From Perkinsus olseni (lineage: Eukaryota; Perkinsozoa; Perkinsida; Perkinsidae), in contig JABANP010000607.1 in NCBI GenBank assembly GCA_013115135.1, positions 1 to 28,955 of the forward strand: 28,955 bases of DNA. Direction: 5' to 3'. A program made the translations under genes and the position numbers. Each line of letters starts with the position of its first letter. Positions within the stretch are counted from its first letter, which is position 1. Positions 21,901-28,955 of this stretch are shown here, piece by piece. Below the pieces are notes generated by a model. The model worked only from the letters and a program-made list of their open reading frames with translations, ran no database searches and was not told where the DNA came from.

Positions 21901-22450
21901 TTTGACGAGGCTAGTGATCATCGCCAAAGCTATCATGACGAGCACCTGAGTGCGATCTTGAAGTACCGCTGTCTCACAGTAATTTTGAACTAAGAATATT
22001 TCAAGAAGCTCTCCCGTGCGCCTTGGGCCAGCTTCGAACAACGACAATTTTGACGAGGCTAGTGATCATCGCCAAAGCTATAATGACGAGCACCTGAGTG
22101 CGATTTCGGAGTACCGGCGTCTCACAGTAATTTTGAACTAAGAATATTTCAAGAAGCTCTCCCGTGCGCCTTGGGGCCCAAGGCTTGGGCCAGCTTCGAA
22201 CAATGACAATTTTGACGAGGCTAGTGATCATCGCCAAAGCTATCATGACGAGCACCTGAATGCGATTTTGAAGTACCGGTGTCTCACAGTAATTTTGAAC
22301 TAAGAATATTTCAAGAAGCTCTCCCGTGCCCCTTGGGCCAGCTTCGAACAACGACAATTTTGACGAGGCTAGTGATCATCGCCAAAGCTATCATGACGAG
22401 CACCTGAGTGCGATTTCGAAGTACCGGCGTCTCACAGTAATTTTGACGAG
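18997..22450. repeat. 148-bp satellite array 2, about 23 monomers
   Basis: Same monomer as array 1. Private variants mark monomer order: GACGACGCTAG in the first, CGTGTGCCTTGG near 19350, CTCATAGTAAT near 19454, CTATCACGACG near 19710. The same order is found in array 3. One 162-bp monomer lies near 22172. The right border is AATTTTGACGAGATCACC. Confidence 0.97.
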
Positions 22451-22870
22451 ATCACCAAGTATTCTGAAGTTCAGGGTCTGAACATAGTATCTTGACGAGT
22501 TCCAGCAGAGCACAAGCAGTAATTTGCCATTATGTCTGACTCATCGGGCCGATGATCGTCAACCACCAATACTATCAACTCTCTCATAACGACCACTACT
22601 ATTACGGTAATAAGGTAGGTGATAGTATTACCTATCAGTGATAGGTAAGCTATCACCACCACCACTGCTACTAATTCCCTTACTTCGCAATACTTACCAC
22701 TATAGGACCGCTACAACCACCACTATGTAATCGCAACAGCGACGTCACAACCATGGACATTAACCACTGGCCAAAACGAAATGAAATAGTACAGCACAGA
22801 GACAAGACTACAGTCCACGCATCGCCAGCTCAACGAACAACCATACCGAAGGCGACACATAGAATCATAT
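22451..22870. other. Inter-array spacer, long form
   Basis: About 205 bp absent from the first spacer (TATTCTGAAGTTCAGGG... to a palindrome cluster), followed by the shared 215-bp part. Short frames on both strands have no known motif. Confidence 0.75.
22601..22658. repeat. Nested palindrome cluster in spacer
   Basis: TATTAC-G-GTAATA, then an outer pair GGTGATAG/CTATCACC enclosing a perfect 10-bp pair TTACCTATCA-G-TGATAGGTAA. It could extrude as a cruciform. It is repeated at 26694-26751. Confidence 0.85.
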
Positions 22871-23389
22871 TTGCAAATTGACATACGACCACGACGAGCA
22901 GAGGTGGCATCTCCGAGGTGCTTACTCAGCGTTGCCACCGCATTCTTAAAGACATCCCCAATGACAGCTTCCTCATCCTGCGTGACCAGGATGATGCTCC
23001 GCAAGAGCGTTTTTGTGGTGCTCTGCGATGCCTGTTCGGTGTTCATCTCCCTTGGTGATAGATGAAAGCTGTAGTTGTACTCACAAGTGGCTTTCTTAGT
23101 ATCTTGACTGCTGTGTCACGCAGCACGATGCATGCAAGTTACCATGTTGACTACGGTCATTGAGCCTAGGTTACGCTCCATATACTTGGCGACGTCCTTT
23201 AGGTTGTCCATCTTGGGGTACACCTCCGCCGTGAGTGGTAGCCCATGGGATAGAATTCCACTGAGCAGCAGGAGCTGGCATTTGACTGGAGTCCAAGTCA
23301 TGGGAAGCATTGCACCAGGGGCCTTCACGCCAGTTTAGGCCCCTGGGATCCGCACTTACACCCCATCCCCTCCCACTGATAACTAACAA
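22871..23389 (-). pseudogene. Module copy 3: helical protein exons
   Basis: As copy 1, but with five instead of four T at 23010-23014. This shifts the frame so that an ATG (near 23046) is put in frame with TTKTLLRSIILVTQDEE, while breaking the SITKGDEHRTG frame seen in the other three copies. The GTAAGT donor is kept. Confidence 0.5.
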
Positions 23390-23478
23390 CCCAAGACGAT
23401 TATGGTTGCCAAAAGCGGCGGTAGTAGCGGTGGTAGTTGATGTAAATATAACAATAGTCCATATTCATTACCGTCCAC

Positions 23479-23669
23479 TCATGCAGCTGCCGCATCGAGC
23501 CGCTTGTAGCCTTTGCTGAGTAGTTCACAGCGACCAGTCTCAGGCTTCAAAACAAGACTCACGGCGTGAAGTACGCGAGCCATGTCCGCCTTCTTGGGCC
23601 CTCTACAGTTCCCAAACGGCATGTCCGTCACGATCCAGTCGATGCTGTCTTCATCCGCCGCGTCCCAGT
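23479..23669 (-). pseudogene. THUMPD3-like methyltransferase exon, copy 3
   Basis: Same truncated terminal exon with DSIDWIVTDMPFG and VSLVLKPETG; it lacks motif I and is flanked upstream by satellite. Confidence 0.75.
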
Positions 23670-23686
23670 CTCCAACATACGCGAGC

Positions 23687-26544
23687 AGTACCGGAGCCTC
23701 ACAGTAATTTTGAACTAAGAATATTTCAAGAAGCTCTCCCGTGCGCCTTGGGCCAGCTTCGAACAATGACAATTTTGACGACGCTAGTGATCATCGCCAA
23801 AGCTATCATGACGAGCACCTGAGTGCGATCTCGAAGTACCGGCGTCTCACAGTAATTTTGAACTAAGAATATTTCAAGAAGCTCTCCCGTGCGCCTTGGG
23901 CCAGCTTCGAACAATGACAATTTTGACGAGGCTAGTGATCATCGCCAAAGCTATCATGACGAGCACCTGAGTGCGATCTCGAAGTACCGGCGTCTCACAG
24001 TAATTTTGAACTAAGAATATTTCAAGAAGCTCTCCCGTGTGCCTTGGGCCAGCTTCGAACAATGACAATTTTGACGAGGCTAGTGATCATCGCCAAAGCT
24101 ATCATGACGAGCACCTGAGTGCGATTTCGAAGTACCGGCGTCTCATAGTAATTTTGAACTAAGAATATTTCAAGAAGCTCTCCCGTGCGCCTTGGGCCAG
24201 CTTCGAACAATGACAATTTTGACGAGGCTAGTGATCATCGCCAAAGCTATCATGACGAGCACCTGAGTGCGATCTTGAAGTACCGGTGTCTCACAGTAAT
24301 TTTGAACTAAGAATATTTCAAGAAGCTCTCCCGTGCGCCTTGGGCCAGCTTCGAACAATGACAATTTTGACGAGGCTAGTGATCATCGCCAAAGCTATCA
24401 CGACGAGCACCTGAGTGCGATTTTGAAGTACCGGCGTCTCACAGTAATTTTGAACTAAGAATATTTCAAGAAGCTCTCCCGTGCGCCTTGGGCCAGCTTC
24501 GAACAATGACAATTTCGACGAGGCTAGTGATCATCGCCAAAGCTATCATGACGAGCACCTGAGTGCGATTTTGAAGTACCGGTGTCTCACAGTAATTTTG
24601 AACTAAGAATATTTCAAGAAGCTCTCCCGTGCGCCTTGGGCCAGCTTCGAACAATGACAATTTTGACGAGGCTAGTGATCATCGCCAAAGCTATCATGAC
24701 GAGCACCTGAGTGCGATCTTGAAGTACCGCTGTCTCACAGTAATTTTGAACTAAGAATATCTCAAGAAGCTCTCCCGTGCGCCTTGGGCCAGCTTCGAAC
24801 AACGACAATTTTGACGAGGCTAGTGATCATCGCCAAAGCTATCATGACGAGCACCTGAGTGCGATCTCGAAGTACCGGCGTCTCGCAGTAATTTTGAACT
24901 AAGAATATTTCAAGAAGCTCTCCCGTGCGCCTTGGGCCAGCTTCGAACAATGACAATTTTGACGAGGCTAGTGATCATCGCCAAAGCTATCATGACGAGC
25001 ACCTGAGTGCGATCTTGAAGTACCGCTGTCTCACAGTAATTTTGAACTAAGAATATCTCAAGAAGCTCTCCCGTGCGCCTTGGGCCAGCTTCGAACAACG
25101 ACAATTTTGACGAGGCTAGTGATCATCGCCAAAGCTATCATGACGAGCACCTGAGTGCGATTTCGGAGTACCGGCGTCTCGCAGTAATTTTTGAACTAAG
25201 AATATTTCAAGAAGCTCTCCCGTGCGCCTTGGGCCAGCTTCGAACAATGACAATTTTGACGAGGCTAGTGATCATCGCCAAAGCTATCATGACGAGCACC
25301 TGAGTGCGATCTTGAAGTACCGGTGTCTCACAGTAATTTTGAACTAAGAATATTTCAAGAAGCTCTCCCGTGCGCCTTGGGCCAGCTTCGAACAATGACA
25401 ATTTTGACGAGGCTAGTGATCATCGCCAAAGCTATCATGACGAGCACCTGAGTGCGATTTTGAAGTACCGGTGTCTCACAGTAATTTTGAACTAAGAATA
25501 TTTCAAGAAGCTCTCCCGTGCGCCTTGGGCCAGCTTAGAACAATGACAATTTTGACGAGGCTAGTGATCATCGCCAAAGCTATCATGACGAGCACCTGAG
25601 TGCGATTTCGAAGTACCGGCGTCTCACAGTAATTTTGAACTAAGAATATTTCGAGAAGCTCTCCCGTGCCCCTTGGGCCAGCTTCGACCAATGACAATTT
25701 TGACGAGGCTAGTGATCATCGCCAAAGCTATCATGACGAGCACCTGAGTGCGATCTCGAAGTACCGGCGTCTCACAGTAATTTTGAACTAAGAATATTTC
25801 GAGAAGCTCTCCCATGCGCCTTGGGCCAGCTTCGAACAACGACAATTTTGACGAGGCTAGTGATCATCGCCAAAGCTATCATGACGAACACCTGAGTGCG
25901 ATCTCGAAGTACCGGCGTCTCGCAGTAATTTTGAACTAAGAATATTTCAAGAAGCTCTCCCGTGCGCCTTGGGCCAGCTTCGAACAATGACAATTTTGAC
26001 GAGGCTAGTGATCATCGCCAAAGCTATCATGACGAGCACCTGAGTGCGATCTCGAAGTACCGGCGTCTCACAGTAATTTTGAACTAAGAATATTTCAAGA
26101 AGCTCTCCCGTGCGCCTTGGGCCAGCTTCGAACAATGACAATTTTGACGAGGCTAGTGATCATCGCCAAAGCTATCATGACGAGCACCTGAGTGCGATTT
26201 TGAAGTACCGGTGTCTCACAGTAATTTTGAACTAAGAATATTTCAAGAAGCTCTCCCGTGCGCCTTGGGGCCCAAGGCTTGGGCCAGCTTCGAACAATGA
26301 CAATTTTGACGAGGCTAGTGATCATCGCCAAAGCTATCATGACGAGCACCTGAATGCGATTTTGAAGTACCGGTGTCTCACAGTAATTTTGAACTAAGAA
26401 TATTTCAAGAAGCTCTCCCGTGCCCCTTGGGCCAGCTTCGAACAACGACAATTTTGACGAGGCTAGTGATCATCGCCAAAGCTATCATGACGAGCACCTG
26501 AGTGCGATTTCGAAGTACCGGCGTCTCACAGTAATTTTGACGAG
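23687..26544. repeat. 148-bp satellite array 3, about 19 monomers
   Basis: Collinear with array 2 by shared variant monomers, but about four monomers shorter. One 162-bp monomer lies near 26266. Its right border is identical in form to that of array 2. Confidence 0.97.
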
Positions 26545-26964
26545 ATCACCAAGTATTCTGAAGTTCAGGGTCTGAACATAGTATCTTGACGAGTTCCAGC
26601 AGAGCACAAGCAGTAATTTGCCATTATGTCTGACTCATCGGGCCGATGATCGTCAACCACCAATACTATCAACTCTCTCATAACGACCACTACTATTACG
26701 GTAATAAGGTAGGTGATAGTATTACCTATCAGTGATAGGTAAGCTATCACCACCACCACTGCTACTAATTCCCTTACTTCGCAATACTTACCACTATAGG
26801 ACCGCTACAACCACCACTATGTAATCGCAACAGCGACGTCACAACCATGGACATTAACCACTGGCCAAAACGAAATGAAATAGTACAGCACAGAGACAAG
26901 ACTACAGTCCACGCATCGCCAGCTCAACGAACAACCATACCGAAGGCGACACATAGAATCATAT
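26545..26964. other. Inter-array spacer, long form, second copy
   Basis: Near-identical to 22451-22870, including the palindrome cluster at 26694-26751. Confidence 0.75.
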
Positions 26965-27482
26965 TTGCAAATTGACATACGACCACGACGAGCAGAGGTG
27001 GCATCTCCGAGGTGCTTACTCAGCGTTGCCACCGCATTCTTAAAGACATCCCCAATGACAGCTTCCTCATCCTGCGTGACCAGGATGATGCTCCGCAAGA
27101 GCGTTTTGTGGTGCTCTGCGATGCCTGTTCGGTGTTCATCTCCCTTGGTGATAGATGAAAGCTGTAGTTGTACTCACAAGTGGCTTTCTTAGTATCTTGA
27201 CTGCTGTGTCACGCAGCACGATGCATGCAAGTTACCATGTTGACTACGGTCATTGAGCCTAGGTTACGCTCCATATACTTGGCGACGTCCTTTAGGTTGT
27301 CCATCTTGGGGTACACCTCCGCCGTGAGTGGTAGCCCATGGGATAGAATTCCACTGAGCAGCAGGAGCTGGCATTTGACTGGAGTCCAAGTCATGGGAAA
27401 CATTGCACCAGGGGCCTTCACGCCAGTTTAGGCCCCTGGGATCCGCACTTACACCCCATCCCCTCCCACTGATAACTAACAA
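26965..27482 (-). pseudogene. Module copy 4: helical protein exons
   Basis: Same exons as copy 1 with the intact GTAAGT donor and the four-T form. One change near 27400 turns MLPM to MFPM in an unspliced frame. It is adjacent to the methyltransferase exon that still has its upstream exons, so this is the likeliest ancestral arrangement. If any copy encodes a working protein it may be this one, but the 3' end still runs into spacer. Confidence 0.5.
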
Positions 27483-27571
27483 CCCAAGACGATTATGGTT
27501 GCCAAAAGCGGCGGTAGTAGCGGTGGTAGTTGATGTAAATATAACAATAGTCCATATTCATTACCGTCCAC

Positions 27572-28283
27572 TCATGCAGCTGCCGCATCGAGCCGCTTGT
27601 AGCCTTTGCTGAGTAGTTCACAGCGACCAGTCTCAGGCTTCAAAACAACACTCACGGCGTGAAGTACGCGAGCCATGTCCGCCTTCTTGGGCCCTCTACA
27701 GTTCCCAAACGGCATGTCCGTCACGATCCAGTCGATGCTGTCTTCATCCGCCGCGTCCCAGTCTCGAGCATGGTCAATGCTGCATGGATACTGCTTCCCT
27801 TGGCCAGGTGCCGTCGGGCGAGCTGGCAGTTCTCGATGGCCTGCGAGATCGTCGCTCTGATTACATGATATAATCACCCACGTCCGTGCCCTTTCTGGTG
27901 GCATAAATTATATCACCCGAGAGGACACGGGCGTTGGTGAAGTTAGTCGCAGCCTCGATTGGAATAGTGCCGAGTCCACCCACAATGTCGAGCACAGTCA
28001 CTGAGATGAGTCTCACCCAGAGTCGGCAGCTCCGAGTCGGAGCCTCAGGAGAAGCGCTACCAACGATCGCATTTTCGTACATTAGGGTACCGATCCAAGC
28101 TGGAGATCTCGGCTCATGTAATCAAAATAGGGCACCACGTCGGAATCAGCTTTCTCGAGTCGAGCAAGCTTCCGTTTTGAAATCCATTTGACGGATATAG
28201 CGAACCGCGAGCTCCTCTATGCCTCCGGAGACGAGGGCGAGCAGGGCATACTGGAATTGGGTGAGGGTCGCACTGGGCGACAT
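27572..28283 (-). CDS. THUMPD3-like tRNA m2G methyltransferase, compact or decayed
   Basis: The only methyltransferase copy with upstream exons. ATG at 28283 starts a frame with YALLALVSGGIEELAVRYI, resembling the start of a THUMP-containing enzyme. About 28010-27915 carries SAM motif I (VLDIVGGLGTIPIEAAT, then NARVLS; Asp and the Gly residues kept, usual Pro-x-Cys absent). Next comes AIENCQLARRHLAKG, then the terminal exon 27572-27762 with TDMPFGNCRGPKKA. Donor GTGATA and acceptor CAGAG between the motif I exon and the AIENC exon keep frame. AIENC to terminal exon needs a 29-nt intron (GTATCC...CTCGAG) or a frameshift. Only about 140 bp separate the N-terminus from motif I, too little for a full THUMP domain, so the gene is internally shortened or a pseudogene. 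Confidence 0.55.
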
Positions 28284-28850
28284 TGAAGCAACTAAGATAG
28301 CGGCTCTCAGGGAACAGGGAAGCACCTTCACTGGGAAGGCTTCAAGGCCATCGAAAAATCATGGCCCGAGGTGTGTAACGCCTGTCTTCATGGTAGTGCC
28401 ATGCGATTTCCTACCATAGTGCTTCCAATCTCACGGCAGAGACTACTGACTAACAGTAACCGTTAACCAACTACGCAACCACCTGTAACCGCGTACAACG
28501 CCAAGATTCTGATCCAATGACACACTCAGCTGTTGACATAATCATGCCCAGTCTGGCGCATTTCTATCGGGTCCAGTTCCATGATGCACTAAAAAGCCGC
28601 AAAGGAAAGGGCCAGGACGGCCTTAGTGGGGCCACCCCACTGATCACACGTTTCGCTTACCGATTCTGCACATCTCTATGCTTAGTCGAACTTCGAGGCG
28701 CACATGAGATCAAGCTCAGACATGGTGTTTAGAAGTTTCCGGACGTGAGCAGGTTACGAGCGGGCAACGAGTTTCAGGGGCGTTAGGGCGAATTTTACGG
28801 GCGGGCAGAAGGTTAAGCTAAGAATATTCGTCGTACACCGAAGAAAACGG
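28284..28850. other. Right flank without recognisable gene
   Basis: A plus ORF at 28517-28732 (71 aa, ATG start) has no motif I know. GTTAACC-type short repeats occur near 28460. No RNA gene is visible. Confidence 0.4.
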
Positions 28851-28940
28851 TCAGGGGCAAGTATGAGTAATTTAGGGGCGGTTTGAGTACTTTAGGGGCG
28901 GGTTGAGGAATTTAGGGGCGCAGCGAGAAATTTAGGGGCG
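28851..28940. repeat. 20-bp repeat with TTTAGGGGCG core
   Basis: The core TTTAGGGGCG is exact at 28871, 28891, 28911 and 28931, spaced exactly 20 bp apart. A degenerate copy is at 28851 (TCAGGGGCAA). The 10-bp linkers vary. The array may continue beyond the window. Confidence 0.9.
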
Positions 28941-28955
28941 CGCATGAGGAAATCC

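Noticed and set aside
14205..26451. Dozens of 64-118-aa ORFs with the same protein on the minus strand and 76-aa ORFs on the plus strand
   Set aside because: They are one 148-bp satellite read repeatedly. The minus ORFs begin at non-ATG codons, period variants break them, and no upstream gene structure supports translation.
28871..28940. True telomere end
   Set aside because: The repeat is 20 bp with variable linkers, only four exact cores, and the window is cut in the middle of it; it is not a simple telomeric run.
1..28955. tRNA, rRNA or snRNA genes
   Set aside because: I looked for cloverleaf-type GGTTC arms and conserved rRNA blocks and saw none convincing; a tRNAscan or Infernal run would be decisive.

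Overview
The window is nuclear DNA of a unicellular eukaryote. Recognisable proteins are split by many short GT-AG introns. Nearly all that I could place are 41-129 nt, mostly with GTGAG- or GTAAG-type donors, and reading phase is kept across each join. The gene set, the tiny introns, a TACTAAG-type branch site and TTTAGGG-like repeats at the right edge would fit an alveolate such as Perkinsus. The species is an inference and not certain.

Layout. (1) 88-4356, minus strand: a Mutator-like (MULE) transposase gene with zinc finger, DDE core and SWIM finger. Its first intron is almost wholly a 19-bp minisatellite (2101-3255). (2) 4639-5049, plus: a weak spliced hypothetical ORF. (3) 5210-5773, minus: a gene with a Rap1/TERF2IP-type Myb domain interrupted by a 51-nt intron. 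(4) 6040-7595, minus: a multi-exon gene joining an N-terminal PB1 domain to the two tandem OB folds of the replication protein A large subunit (RPA70 DBD-A and DBD-B). (5) 7739-9452: a 57-bp minisatellite, about 30 units, open in three reading frames. (6) 10061-10722: decayed copies of the satellite and module that dominate the right half. (7) 11294-13517, minus: a seven-exon orphan gene of about 605 aa in which every splice phase agrees. (8) 13598-27762: a segmental tandem duplication of about 4.1-4.7 kb per unit. Each unit carries exons of an unidentified helical protein, the terminal exon of a THUMPD3-like tRNA methyltransferase, and a long array of a 148-bp satellite (about 24, 23 and 19 monomers). 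(9) 27572-28283, minus: the only copy of the methyltransferase exon still joined to upstream exons with SAM motif I; it looks like the donor locus of the duplication. (10) 28851-28940: 20-bp repeats with core TTTAGGGGCG.

Most notable: the PB1-RPA70 fusion next to a Rap1-type Myb gene (candidate single- and double-stranded, possibly telomeric, DNA-binding proteins); a 38-bp block shared at 37/38 bases between the satellite monomer and a coding exon of the orphan gene, in opposite orientation; a monomer that looks like a core plus a 57-bp insertion flanked by 8-bp direct repeats with an apparent empty site at the array edge; and the capture and amplification of one methyltransferase exon with the satellite. 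I found no bacterial operon, CRISPR array, rRNA or tRNA. All gene models are hand-made from splice-site and phase logic, with no transcript or database support.
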